Shown one piece after another: positions 31,493-41,788 of a DNA stretch of 64,000 nt (position 1 is the stretch's first letter; each line of letters starts with the position of its first letter). Below the pieces are notes generated by a model, which worked only from the letters and a program-made list of their open reading frames with translations, ran no database searches and was not told where the DNA came from. The translations under genes were made by a program, and so were the position numbers. The stretch comes from Saccharomycopsis fibuligera x Saccharomycopsis cf. fibuligera (taxonomy: Eukaryota > Ascomycota > Saccharomycetes > Ascoideales > Saccharomycopsidaceae). The stretch is from positions 1,116,001 through 1,180,000 of the forward strand of contig CP012810.1 in the NCBI GenBank assembly GCA_001936135.1, in the 5' to 3' direction.

Positions 31493-34489
31493 TCACAGAC
31501 TAACTTTAGTAAAAATGTAAGTAATCCTCGACTTTGCCTTCTCGTCAAACAAAATATCGTCCATGATAATATCGCCACAACTACTCAAGTCTTCATTGCC
31601 TACTTTGCGAGGATCTATATGCTGATAGCCATTTAAACAACCTTTAATCTTTACTTTGTTTTTACTTTGGCTTGATAATGACTCCTGTTCGCTTTTTACA
31701 AACTTCGCAGAAACCCAGCCCTTATTTTCTTTATCTAACTCAAGATCACCATCAGAATCATTATCTTTATCAGTATCTAGCCCATCATCAACAGCACCAG
31801 AACCTTCACCAAAGCTACTTTCTCCATAACTATTACTTCTCGATACCGACGTACTTTGAATTTCTCCGGTTCCGTCACAATGACACTCAATCAAATCATG
31901 AGTATTGCAAGCTGTTTCCAAATCCAATTTAAAAAGTTCCTTCAAGTCCTCGTAATCAAAAACATCGTCTTTCGACCCAACTTGATCGTCCAAAAATTTA
32001 TTACTCAAACTGATCTTCATCAACTGTCTCTGAAAAATTTTCTCATCAATGCAACCTGTAGTCATTAGTCTATATATAAAGGTTGGTCTGGTTTGGCCAT
32101 CTCTATGGATCCGAGCCATCGCTTGCAAATCAATGGATGGATTCCAGTCATTATCAAAAAGAATTAACCTAGATGCACCTATCAAATTCAAGCCAACTCC
32201 ACCAGATTTTGAAGAAAGCAAAAAAATGAAATTCGATTCTGCTGGTGTTTTATTAAAATTAGTAACAATTGATTCTCTTTTGTTGCTTGGAGTGCCGCCA
32301 TCAAGTCTAGAAAAAGCCATGTTGTGAGATATGATAAACTGTTCAATCAAATCGAGGGTTTTGGTGTAATTAGAAATAACCACAACTTTTTCATCAGTTT
32401 TAGACCGAATATCACTCAAGATTTTCATCAACAAAAGTAGCTTGCTGCTTGTGCTTGGAGTGACCCTCTTGGCTAGGGTCCACCATTCCAAATCACTATT
32501 AAAATCTTCTTCGATACGAGCCAGAAGAACCTTATTAAACATATTGTCATCTTGTGCAAGAGACGGTGAATTACAAACTTTTTTGAACAAATTGATCATT
32601 GCTAATGTCTCAGCTTGAAAACTTCGTTTGTCCCCAAATGCTGACATGTCTTCAAAATTGATAAAGTTCTTGGAATTCAAAAGTTCTTGAAAAAGCTTTG
32701 CTTGCACTTTTGTAGGTTTAGCAAAAATTACCAAATCTGTTCTTGGTGGTAAGAATTTAGCCAAAATATCAGCTGTTCTTCTTAAGATAAATGATTTGGT
32801 TAGTTGAATTAACTCTTCTGATTTTTCACTTCCTAACTTCAAAATATCCTTGTTGTAACAATGTGGATCTCTTGATCTTAAAATTGGCTTCATGTAAGAT
32901 TTTTGAAACACTGGATAGCTTCCCAAAATCCCAGGGTTAATGAAATTGATCAAGGTAAAAAATTCCTCCAAGTCATTTTGAATCGGCGTGCCTGACAATA
33001 AAACCTTCTTCTTTATTTGCAAAGAATTCAATACTTGCAAAGCTTTACTAGACCCACTCTTTAATCTATGTCCTTCATCACAGACCAACAAATCAAACTT
33101 GATCCTTGACTGCACTAATACATCTCTCAAGGTAACTAACTTTTCGTAACCCAACAAAAGAACTTGATGAACCCTAGTTTGTCCAAACATTTTAATGTTC
33201 ATTAAATCGTTACGAGAATTCTGCTTAGAACCAACCGTCAATATCCCAACTCTATTCATGCTAAGCCATTTTTTAAATTCTTTTTTCCAGTTCCCAATCA
33301 ATGTCACTGGGGCAATAATTAATATCTTCTTAGCAACGGAGCTTTCCTCAATGTAAGGACTTTGTTTAAGTAGCGTCCATGCTAGCGCGATCGTCATTAA
33401 GGTCTTACCAAGCCCCATAGCATCTGCTAAAAGAGCACCATTAATGTTTGACCCGTTAATACCCATGACACTGTTGTATAGAAATTTCACGCCTTCTCTT
33501 TGATGCGGTCTCAAGTGTCGTGAAAGCAAGGGATCTACAACAACATCCATGATTTTGTCAGGGTCTCCTGGGACCCTGTCCATGACAAGCGAGTCAGGCT
33601 GAATAGCAAACAGCGTTTGTTTCTTGGTAGTCAAATTAGTAGTGAAAAATTTGGACTCGACTTTCTTGTATGGTTTAGGTAATACTGATTCCTGCTTTAC
33701 AACAGCCTTAAATGGGCGATTCGGATTTGCAAATCCATTAGAGCCTTGATTAGCTTGTGTCTCCTTTGTGTACGGTGAATCATCATCAGTAAAAGCATCC
33801 TCCAATGCTAAATCACTGTTATTATTGCCTTTCGATAGCCGACCAAACAAAGCTTGGAGCTCTGTTTTCTTTGTCACCTCATAGTCTACTTCAGCCTCAT
33901 ATTGCCCAACACTTATAATATCTTCAATGTTAAGATTCTTCTTGGCGCCACTTGCAATGTTACTGTACAGTGTCAGGCCATCGGCAGTGGCTTGTTCGCG
34001 CTTAAGGCTAACATAACTATTTCTTAGCACCATCACACCATCACCGTCCCAGGTCTTGTTTTTCTTCAAAGTTTTCTTTCTGTAGAGTATCATAAAGTAC
34101 CTTGTAGCGTAGTCTTGGTCAATATTGGTATTGCTTTCGCTCTTTGATTCTTTAATTACTAGCTCATCGCGACTGTCACCATTGGATTGTGGCCTGGGCA
34201 CAGACAATGATCTCTGTATTCTTGGGCGCTTGGCTGTTGATGCTCGCGGTACCTTCTGAGCGAGACTTTCTCTTTTTCTTTCCGTGAGATCGCTGGATAG
34301 GTTGGTATTTGCTTTGACGGTAGTAGAGCCATCGATATTAAGTTTGATGGCGTCCCCGTTCGATTTACTAGTGTTGGAATTTGACGCGTCGCGTTTGTCA
34401 GTATTGGTGGCGTTTACCAACCGCGGTGGTTTGAACGGCTTATTAACTGCCAGTCTCTTATTGTCACCGGGAACCAGATTGCGAAACAT
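31493..34489 (-). CDS. RDH54: Rdh54/Tid1, Swi2/Snf2 recombination translocase
   Basis: 998 residues, ATG at 34489. The N-terminus has the Rdh54 signature NKPFKPPRLV and, further on, YFMILYRKKTLKKNKTWDGDG, both close to the S. cerevisiae protein. The Snf2 ATPase core follows: LRPHQREGVKFLY, Walker A DAMGLGKT (Lys about residue 362), DEGH (about 471), GTPIQNDLEEFF, then the helicase C lobe with VVVISNYTKTLD, SKSGGVGLNL and ARIHRDGQ. A C-terminal CHCDGTGE block and YQHIDPRKV also match Rdh54 rather than Rad54. The enzyme works with Dmc1/Rad51 in meiotic and mitotic recombination and removes Rad51 from DNA. An acidic Ser-rich insert lies at about 890-930. It is about 70 residues longer than the yeast protein. 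Its promoter is divergent from nothing; ORC2 lies upstream on the same strand. Confidence 0.96.
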   Translation of the reverse strand: MFRNLVPGDNKRLAVNKPFKPPRLVNATNTDKRDASNSNTSKSNGDAIKLNIDGSTTVKANTNLSSDLTERKRESLAQKVPRASTAKRPRIQRSLSVPRPQSNGDSRDELVIKESKSESNTNIDQDYATRYFMILYRKKTLKKNKTWDGDGVMVLRNSYVSLKREQATADGLTLYSNIASGAKKNLNIEDIISVGQYEAEVDYEVTKKTELQALFGRLSKGNNNSDLALEDAFTDDDSPYTKETQANQGSNGFANPNRPFKAVVKQESVLPKPYKKVESKFFTTNLTTKKQTLFAIQPDSLVMDRVPGDPDKIMDVVVDPLLSRHLRPHQREGVKFLYNSVMGINGSNINGALLADAMGLGKTLMTIALAWTLLKQSPYIEESSVAKKILIIAPVTLIGNWKKEFKKWLSMNRVGILTVGSKQNSRNDLMNIKMFGQTRVHQVLLLGYEKLVTLRDVLVQSRIKFDLLVCDEGHRLKSGSSKALQVLNSLQIKKKVLLSGTPIQNDLEEFFTLINFINPGILGSYPVFQKSYMKPILRSRDPHCYNKDILKLGSEKSEELIQLTKSFILRRTADILAKFLPPRTDLVIFAKPTKVQAKLFQELLNSKNFINFEDMSAFGDKRSFQAETLAMINLFKKVCNSPSLAQDDNMFNKVLLARIEEDFNSDLEWWTLAKRVTPSTSSKLLLLMKILSDIRSKTDEKVVVISNYTKTLDLIEQFIISHNMAFSRLDGGTPSNKRESIVTNFNKTPAESNFIFLLSSKSGGVGLNLIGASRLILFDNDWNPSIDLQAMARIHRDGQTRPTFIYRLMTTGCIDEKIFQRQLMKISLSNKFLDDQVGSKDDVFDYEDLKELFKLDLETACNTHDLIECHCDGTGEIQSTSVSRSNSYGESSFGEGSGAVDDGLDTDKDNDSDGDLELDKENKGWVSAKFVKSEQESLSSQSKNKVKIKGCLNGYQHIDPRKVGNEDLSSCGDIIMDDILFDEKAKSRITYIFTKVSL

Positions 34490-34800
34490 AGTAGTATTTT
34501 AAGCTTTAATTTTGAACCGTATAATTGAGTAATATTTTCTTAATTCAAACACCAGATTGAAGCAGACCAAGAGATGAGCCCTGCAAAGAGCCTTCTGAAA
34601 TAATGATTCAGCAGAAGGCACGTGAAATAATTTTTTTTCATCTACATCATGCATGCCATCTGCAAGTAAAAATTTCTTTTTTTCCAAACGGAGACCATTT
34701 AAGCTCACACAAGAGACTGTCTTTCATTACCATTACTATATAGAAGGATGGAATAAATGTGAAAAAGTGTATTTTTTAGTTGTTATACTCATCAGCTTTC
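34490..34800. other. Short spacer, RDH54 promoter and ORC2 terminator
   Basis: About 310 bp between the ORC2 stop codon and the RDH54 start codon. It is AT-rich with a CACGTG at about 34619. No gene is seen. Confidence 0.6.
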
Positions 34801-36657
34801 TTACTCAAGCAATTCTTCTGTAAGCAACTGCTCCAACTCATCAACCGTCAACGGCACAAATACAATCTCCGTTCCTGCGCTATTTCGCACTAATCCAGCC
34901 ATATCATGCTCAATAAATTCCCTCAACATGATTCTAAAACTAATTTCGTTAGAAGCAATAAACTCTTCCACACATAAATTGTAAAGAACTTTAAATTCGA
35001 TACCATTTTTAACCGATCCAACTGTTTTGGAACGATCCTGTTGTCCTTGTCCATCAAGCAACTCGTCTTCCATTGCTTGGAGTTGGTTTGAAACAAGAAC
35101 ACGATACAAATTTCTTGCATTCTGCGTAAGTGATGATAAAACGTATTTGGCACCTTTGGCACCAAGACTTTTGCTTGATTTACCAATGGAAAGAATATCT
35201 TTGAACTGGTTTTCTAGCAAGTACGGTTCATACGTGGTAATGTCGTGCCATGCAAAATTGAAAAGTGAAGTCTTTGCTGAATCCCAAAGCAATGGGGAGT
35301 TAATTTGGTCTATGGAACAGATAAGCCAAACATGTGGCAATGATGCGATTTGTGCTAAAAGCGTTTGAATTTTGTCATTTCTGAGGGACTCTGAGTCAAT
35401 GTTGTGAATAAGGAGCACAAGTTTAGGGGATTTGTCCTTTTGTTTTTCCATGTAGTTCATTAAAATAGGAACTGATTCATACGGTGATGCTGGGAATTTC
35501 ACTGAAGCAAACGTGCTAGATTTCCCTCTTGCTTTGCCCTTTGTCGAGATAGTGGCCTTTCTTCGTCTTCGTTCGGGTACCAAGAGAGAAATCACTTGCT
35601 CCACGATTTCCTTGATTCCCGTTGCTGGATTATATCCATTTATGACAAGCAACGGCATCGTTATAATGTTGAGCAAAAATCGATCAGCAAACTCCAACAA
35701 CAATTTCCGCTTAGTGCCAATACCATAAAATACCAAATTGAACCCTTGACTTAATTCAAAATACCACTGTGTAAACATTTTTCTGTATTTGTCCTTTAGC
35801 AATGTTATTTCATTAAAATGTAAAAAATCGTTTAAGTGGAAGAGCTGATTAAATTCATCATATTCAAGCAGTGGTGCCTGAGTCATTGTATTTCCCGAAG
35901 CTTTCCCCTTATATTTATGCTGCTCAAAATAGCCTTCTGGCCCATCAATAAACAATGTTTGTGCTGCTTTTAACAATGTATGAGCACGGCCATACCTCTG
36001 GATAATTTTTTTCTCTTCGATTGGTGACGGTACCGGGGTTTCTACAAATGGCTCACCATCAACACTTTCAAATGCATCGTTATCGTATCCATCATTATCA
36101 AAATTCACTAGCCTTTTGTTCATTCGCGGCGTTGGTGTAAATGACGTTGAGGGGCTTTCATCCCGACGAGACTCTTCAATGATGCGTTCCGCAAAGGCAA
36201 CGTCGTCCTCCGATAAATCTTCAAGATCTCTGTCCAATGGATTTAAATGTGCATTGGCACTAAGCAATGCTTTTCTTCTAGCTATACGGTTGAAGCTTCT
36301 GTAATAGCTATGTGTTCTACTCCTGCCGGGACTGCTTTTTAATGGGGAAATTTTTCCCGATAATGGATCAATCTTGATGATGCCTCGCTTAATAGCAGAA
36401 GGCCGCACTCCTCTTTCCTCATCTTCTGGTGGAACAGAGCGAAGCTTTTCCGGCGACTGCGGTACAAAATGTCCGTTTGACGACAATGGCTTTGATGTAT
36501 TACCTCCTGGTCGTGTGGAATTTGTGGAATGGTGAATTAGCGTTGATGATGTTAATGGGGATGGAGGAATGTTCATGATTCCCTCTTTAAGCTTAGAGGC
36601 CGTAAGGAAGATGACATCGTCATCATTTCCAAAGCTCTCCTTCCTCGGCGTTTCCAT
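34801..36657 (-). CDS. ORC2: Origin recognition complex subunit 2
   Basis: 618 residues, ATG at 36657, close to S. cerevisiae Orc2 (620). The N-terminal 210 residues are charged, Ser/Pro-rich and disordered, with several SP/TP sites suited to CDK control. The conserved region begins at about residue 225: HTLLKAAQTLFIDGPEGYFEQHK, then APLLEYDEFNQLF, KYRKMFTQWYFELSQGFNLVFYGIGTKR and LLVINGYNP. These are the Orc2 AAA+-like domain blocks; the C-terminal part (about 540-618) is the winged helix. Orc2 is an essential part of the six-subunit complex that loads the MCM helicase at origins. It is head-to-tail with RDH54, 311 bp apart. Confidence 0.96.
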   Translation of the reverse strand: METPRKESFGNDDDVIFLTASKLKEGIMNIPPSPLTSSTLIHHSTNSTRPGGNTSKPLSSNGHFVPQSPEKLRSVPPEDEERGVRPSAIKRGIIKIDPLSGKISPLKSSPGRSRTHSYYRSFNRIARRKALLSANAHLNPLDRDLEDLSEDDVAFAERIIEESRRDESPSTSFTPTPRMNKRLVNFDNDGYDNDAFESVDGEPFVETPVPSPIEEKKIIQRYGRAHTLLKAAQTLFIDGPEGYFEQHKYKGKASGNTMTQAPLLEYDEFNQLFHLNDFLHFNEITLLKDKYRKMFTQWYFELSQGFNLVFYGIGTKRKLLLEFADRFLLNIITMPLLVINGYNPATGIKEIVEQVISLLVPERRRRKATISTKGKARGKSSTFASVKFPASPYESVPILMNYMEKQKDKSPKLVLLIHNIDSESLRNDKIQTLLAQIASLPHVWLICSIDQINSPLLWDSAKTSLFNFAWHDITTYEPYLLENQFKDILSIGKSSKSLGAKGAKYVLSSLTQNARNLYRVLVSNQLQAMEDELLDGQGQQDRSKTVGSVKNGIEFKVLYNLCVEEFIASNEISFRIMLREFIEHDMAGLVRNSAGTEIVFVPLTVDELEQLLTEELLE

Positions 36658-37998
36658 TATTGTATTATGTTAGCTATGCTTGCTGTTCTAGTAAAAATTT
36701 GTATCTTCAGAGTTGGTTTGGATTTCTATAATGTAGCAGTCAGTCTCTTATCAAGCATCCTCATATCGCCAATGCGTTGCTTTATTTATTTACTGTTATT
36801 TTTCAGTGTTTACATCAACAGCCTGCATAAGCTGAAGAGACTCACTGTTAGGTGCGCAAAGCATTTTTATGGTTTTATATTCAGCTTGGGTTTAGTGTGC
36901 GGGTAATACCGAAATTAACTATAAATAAAGGGCGTGCAATACCCATTGAAAAAATTTCTTCTCTTCTTTTCATTCTTCTTTTTTCTTCTTCTCATCACTA
37001 ACGATCTTTAAGAGATTTCTCTTGAGTATCTGCTTTGTTCCTGTTTTACTTCTTCTTCTTCTTTGTCTCGTTGGTCTTTTCTGACGAGATATTTTCTTTC
37101 TATCTTCTTGCTTTTTACATTTGAAGTATGTTGATCATACCAATAAATGAATCCCTTTTTTGATTTATCCTATGTTCAGTTAACCTTGAGCGGTTTTTCT
37201 TTTGATCTATCAGCAAATTGGGCTTGTTTGACAATCTTATTTTCTCGATCTACAAATTCCAAATATTGGATTATTATTTCTTTTATGATGAAAGAAAATG
37301 CAACAGTTGAATTTCTTCGGCCGAGCTAACCATGCGGAAAAAAACTTTTCAGAGCTTTTTAATTCTGACATTGAAATAATAATTCTATTTTGGAGTTTTT
37401 TGATTGTGCAAGACTTGAATTGTTAATGTCTATCAATTGTGCTGATAATGAAGAGAATACTGTTTACTGGTTTGAACACAATGTAGTGTGGTATACTTTG
37501 TATTACATCTATTTACTTCCAGTAATTGTAGTCGTTTGTGCCACCTTTAACTTGTAAGATTTTTAAAGGCAAGCTTTTGGAATCATTTTACAGTATTTTC
37601 TGAAATAATTATTGACGACTTATTGCGAAGAATTTTTTTCCAGTGTCTTCTAAACATGAAAGAGCTTTGCTATGTGTAACTCGAGCAACGAGTATTTCTA
37701 TGGTTGTTTAGTAGGACCAAAAGTATCGCATCTGCAGCAACTCCACATGTACAGCTGCAGAGCTTTCCAAAGATGCTAAAAAAACACTTCCGCTTGCTTG
37801 ATTGAATACCAAAATTTGCAGTAGCAGTTGTTTTAACAATATGTATATAACCAGAAACTTGTACGCAGCTCAAACTACAACAAGTATTTAATATTTTTTG
37901 ATATTTATTATTTTTTTGTCATAATGTATTAAACGATAAAAAGAAAAAACAATTCATTAAAAGTTAAAGTCCCCAGCTAACTAGCAAATAAGAAGAAT
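36658..37998. other. Spacer, ORC2 promoter and TPI1 terminator
   Basis: About 1.3 kb. A pyrimidine-rich stretch of CTT/TTC repeats at about 36955-37075 is the main visible feature. The open frames (36667, 37147, 37670) are short and have no protein-like pattern. No RNA gene is seen. Confidence 0.55.
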
Positions 37999-38889
37999 TT
38001 AGTCTCTAGAGTTGACAATGTCAATGAATTCTGGTTTCAAAGAAGCACCACCAACCAAGAAACCGTCAATGTTAGCCTTGTCTTTGAAAGAACCGCTGTT
38101 AGCACCGTTAACGGAACCACCGTACAAGATTCTGGTTTTTTCTGCTTGTTCAGCACCAATGGTGTCAGCCAAGTGTTTTCTGATACCAACGTGAGTTTCT
38201 TCTGCGTCTTCTGGGGTAGCAGCCAAACCGGTACCGATGGCCCAGACTGGTTCGTAAGCAACGACAATGTTGGTCCAATCTTTAACGAGCTTGGAAACAG
38301 CGTCTAATTGTCTAGCAGTGACATCCAAAGTGATGTTAGCTTTTCTTTCTTCCAAAGTTTCACCAATACACAAGATGACCTTGACACCGTTGTCCAAAGC
38401 GAATTTGGTCTTGGAGGCAATAAAGTCGTCAGTTTCCTTGAGAATGGTTCTTCTTTCAGAATGACCCAAAAGAACCCAGTCAGCACCAACATCTTTCAAG
38501 GATTGAACAGAGATTTCACCAGTGTAAGCACCGCTGGCCTTGTCGTAAGCATTTTGAGCAGCAACTTGCACTTGTGGGGATTTTTTGTTATGTTGAGCAG
38601 CCCAGTACAAGTATGGGGCTGGAGGAGCAATGACGACTTCAGCATTTTCGGACAACTTAGAGTCGTTCAATCTTTCGACAATTTGTTTGACGGACTCCAA
38701 AGAGCCGTTCATTTTGAAGTTACCACCGACGAAGAAAGTTCTGGCCTAAATTGAAGCATTTCTGTTAGTATACTTATTTTTGTTTAGGTTAAGCGCTCAG
38801 AGAGCAGCAAGCTAAGAACATTGCACCATAAGCAACTAGGATAAATATTTGGTGAAATAAGTCGTTGCAAAATGCTATTTACATACCAT
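37999..38889 (-). CDS. TPI1: Triosephosphate isomerase, first exon is only the ATG
   Basis: Exon 1 is 38889-38887 (ATG). The intron is 38886-38746 (GTATGT to TTTAG, with a perfect TACTAAC branch site). Exon 2 is 38745-37999. The spliced protein starts [15 protein letters not shown] and has 249 residues, the family length (about 248). Catalytic Lys lies in NFKMNG (residue 12), His in LGHSERR (about 95), Glu in [11 protein letters not shown] (about 165), and the phosphate-binding loop is YGGSVNG. It interconverts glyceraldehyde-3-phosphate and dihydroxyacetone phosphate in cytosolic glycolysis. I found no in-frame CTG codon and Leu is almost all TTG, as expected for a highly expressed gene in a CUG-Ser yeast. 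Without the splice the frame lacks its first 12 residues including the catalytic Lys. Confidence 0.98.
38746..38886 (-). other. TPI1 intron directly after the start codon
   Basis: 141 nt on the minus strand with a consensus GTATGT donor, TACTAAC branch site and TTTAG acceptor. It directly follows the ATG, so exon 1 contributes only Met. Confidence 0.95.
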
Positions 38890-39856
38890 TGTGAGTAGAT
38901 TATGCGATATAGAATAGATAAAATAGTAATTGAGTATAAAGAAGTTACTGGGATAGTAGCGTTTGGAAAAGAAGAAGCAAAAAGAAGAAGCACTCTAAAG
39001 GAAGAAGAAGAACGCTCTCTTTTAACAACCCCCGGCGGATCAATGGGTTTTAAGCTGGAGGCGCCCGGCTGAGCTCTCACGTGGCACCGGGTGGTTGGCT
39101 GCGGCGCGGCCGTCTGGTGACGGAAAGCAGTGCACACTATGTGATATACGGTGACCGTACTGTCGCATACAAAAAAAAATCGAGAGAGAACGTAAATTGA
39201 CGTCTCCGAACGGCGGCGGCAGCTGCACGCAATTTTGTGGTCACCTAGGCCGGTGTCAGCTGATACACATCACATGCTTTATTATTATCTAACTTATTAG
39301 TAATATGTGAGGTGATTGCGAAGGGTGTACACCCCCTTTCTCTGCCTCATCGGGACGTAAAGCCTTTTGAGCAGCGCACTTTACGCTAACCACACAATTC
39401 CAGATAGCCGGCGGATCCACCGCTTTGCTAGCATAACTCAGGTTTAGCAGCTGCACAGCAAGAATTCTTGTAGGTGGCATTCGCTAGCTAGTTAGTGTCC
39501 GTAAGCGAGTGCTGGCTCTGGGGGTGAGAGAAGATGCCCCGAAGCATCCTCAGCATCCTCAGCATTCGCTCAGTCTACTGGTGGTCGTTCTGTCCTAGCA
39601 CGCACACACACTCTCTCTCTTTCTGTCTGTCTCTGTCTGTCTCTCAATCCTTTCCTCTTGCCCATGGCAGCACGTAAGCTCATTATAACATCGTAATTGT
39701 CAGCCCTTGCTCTGTGGCACGTCGCGTGGGGTGCAGTCAGCAATTGGGGGATCTCGTCTGATACTCGGATTTCGAAAAAGTCCCACACCAAAGAAAAAAA
39801 AAAAAAAACAGCTGCTCTAGAACAAAAACAGAAAAAAGAAAGTGACATTTTCCGCC
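38890..39856. promoter_or_regulatory. Divergent promoter region of TPI1 and the histidine-phosphatase gene
   Basis: About 970 bp between two divergent starts, with unusual GC-rich blocks (39030-39125, 39205-39260, 39395-39425) in an otherwise AT-rich window. CACGTG at about 39079 is an E-box of the kind bound by Tye7/Gcr-type and Cbf1-type regulators, and several CGG/CCG triplets suit zinc-cluster factors; both are plausible for a glycolytic gene. A CT/CTGT microsatellite lies at 39612-39645 and an A run at about 39787-39808. Confidence 0.45.
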
Positions 39857-40837
39857 ATGCTTTCTCATCGCTTATTTCTCAGACACTTCTCCAGCCTTTC
39901 CATCAAACACCACTTCGCTGGCCATAGCCATCATACGCTAGCACGACCATATTCAGGCCCAATGACTCTTAAAACCATATACATTGTCAGACACGGCTAC
40001 AGATCAGACTGGCTTGCTGAGGACGAGATTGTCTATCCTACCGGCATCGAATGCGATCCTGCTCTTGCCCCTCACGGCGTGGATCAGGCTAAAGAGCTAG
40101 CAGTGTATTTTAACAACAACAGCAACACCACAACCACAAACACTACAATCGACGGAAAAGAAAGCAAATGCAACAGCAGCAATAATCAACAAAATCAACC
40201 CAAACCAAAGCCTCAGTTGATATTTTCCAGTCCCTTTTATCGCTGTGTTGAGACTGCATATCCAACAGCACAAGCTTTACACATCCCAATCTTTTTAGAA
40301 AAGGGACTAGGTGAATGGTACAAGCCCCATAGAGGTGTCATTCCTAAACCGCCAACCATTAAACAACTCAGCAAGTTTTTTGGCGATAGTCTTTCTGATG
40401 CATGGCAATGGGATACTGTTGTGCCCTCATTGGATGGAGAAGATGAAACTGATATCTTCCACAGATGTCAGCTCTTTTGGCAAAAGTTTCTCCCTAAATT
40501 CGAACAGCAGTTCCCAGAAGTTGAAACAATTATGCTCGTGTCTCATGCGGCAACAAAGATTGCATTGGGGATGGCTCTTTTAGGATACCAAAGTACTCGT
40601 CAGTATATCAAACCGGAACATGGAGGTGATGGTGAAACATCACGCATCGATGCTAGTACTTGCTCGTTGGACTCATATCATTATAATAAGCAAGACCATA
40701 AATGGAATGTGAACTTTGTTGGGAATACGGACTTTTTGTCTAGCGGCGATGAAATGGGTTGGCATTTTGCCACTTCAAGATTTGTTGCTGGCTCCAAAGA
40801 AGATATTGAAGCAAGAAAGAATAATGGTGAGGTTTAA
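39857..40837 (+). CDS. Histidine-phosphatase-fold protein, TFC7 N-domain/YNL108C-like
   Basis: The first ATG is at 39857 (326 residues); a second, at 39962 (291 residues), starts MTLKTIYIVRHG and matches the family start better. The fold is a phosphoglycerate-mutase-like histidine phosphatase: RHGYRSDW, FSSPFYRCVETAYPTAQAL, EKGLGEWYKP and VSHAATKIALGMALLGY. These, plus GNTDFLSSGDEMGWHF at the end, match the N-terminal half of S. cerevisiae Tfc7 (tau55 of TFIIIC) and its short paralogue Ynl108c. The C-terminal TFIIIC dimerisation region of Tfc7 is absent. So it is either a YNL108C-type protein or a split tau55. An Asn/Thr-rich insert lies at about 95-125. If the upstream ATG is used, the basic, Ser/Leu-rich N-terminus could be a mitochondrial presequence; this is a guess. 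Confidence 0.85.
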   Translation: MLSHRLFLRHFSSLSIKHHFAGHSHHTLARPYSGPMTLKTIYIVRHGYRSDWLAEDEIVYPTGIECDPALAPHGVDQAKELAVYFNNNSNTTTTNTTIDGKESKCNSSNNQQNQPKPKPQLIFSSPFYRCVETAYPTAQALHIPIFLEKGLGEWYKPHRGVIPKPPTIKQLSKFFGDSLSDAWQWDTVVPSLDGEDETDIFHRCQLFWQKFLPKFEQQFPEVETIMLVSHAATKIALGMALLGYQSTRQYIKPEHGGDGETSRIDASTCSLDSYHYNKQDHKWNVNFVGNTDFLSSGDEMGWHFATSRFVAGSKEDIEARKNNGEV

Positions 40838-41788
40838 GGTTGTATGAAAATTTTTTTGCTTTTTATGAGCGCTACTTTCCAAATTATCTTTGGTTCCAAT
40901 GTCTTTTAAAAATAATCATTTAACATGGGTCTTATGGATGTCAGTACAAGCTAGCATTTGCCCTTTAGTTTTCTATGTTCAATACCCGGCATTCAGAAAA
41001 AAAAACAGGAAAGCATTTGTCTTCTCTACGCATTATAATACTGTTTTTGTTGTTTGTTTCATGTTTGGTCTTTGCTGGTGAGGCACTGACTACGACTTAC
41101 TTTTTGCCTTTTCTTATATGATTCTTATTTCTACTTGTTCTCTTTTTTTTTTTAGTATTGTTCTTTTTTCTTTTTTGCTTTCTACTTTTCACTTAATATT
41201 GGCACCAATGACTATATTCAAAAAACTCAATTATTCCTTTTGTAGGTAAATGATATCTTTAACTCAAGCATAAACACCAGTTTCGACTTGAACAATCGAT
41301 CAATCAAGCGAATTCGCGATTATCAAATGTATATTTGTGCATTGTTAAGTCAGTATCTGCATGTGTCAAACAGGCTAGCATACAAGATTGCATTTTAGAC
41401 GGGTGTTCTCCATGCAGTGGGCTGCAGAGAGATTTTGCCAGCCATCTTCACCACATTTCAGAAGAGGAAAGGCAGACTCTGTCGCGTATACGTAGAAATG
41501 AACTCTTGGTTGTTGTTTTTTGGTATGTATACAGGAAAATTCTGTCAACTTTGTATTTTTAAGTTATCGACTGCACAAAGTCTGGCTGTTTTGATGCGAT
41601 AATTTGGGTGCACATAGATGTCATATTATTTCTTTTTCATTATCAGCGTCAACCAAATCAATAGCATCAGCGTTACAAAAGTCAAACTCGGAAAGAGCAG
41701 CCTCCACTATATTCAAAAAGGAACGAACATAGTCGGCCATTCATTAATATAATCAATAACCTTGATTTACTTTGCCAAACTATAAAAA
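40838..41788. other. Spacer between phosphatase-like and HSP42-like genes
   Basis: About 950 bp: terminator of the upstream gene and promoter of the small heat-shock protein gene. It is T-rich near 41100-41180. Overlapping frames at 41335-41602 are short and are probably chance. No RNA gene is seen. Confidence 0.5.

Noticed and set aside
41335-41602. Two overlapping 61-75 codon frames upstream of the HSP42-like gene
   Set aside because: They overlap in different frames, have no domain pattern and fall in a promoter; probably chance.
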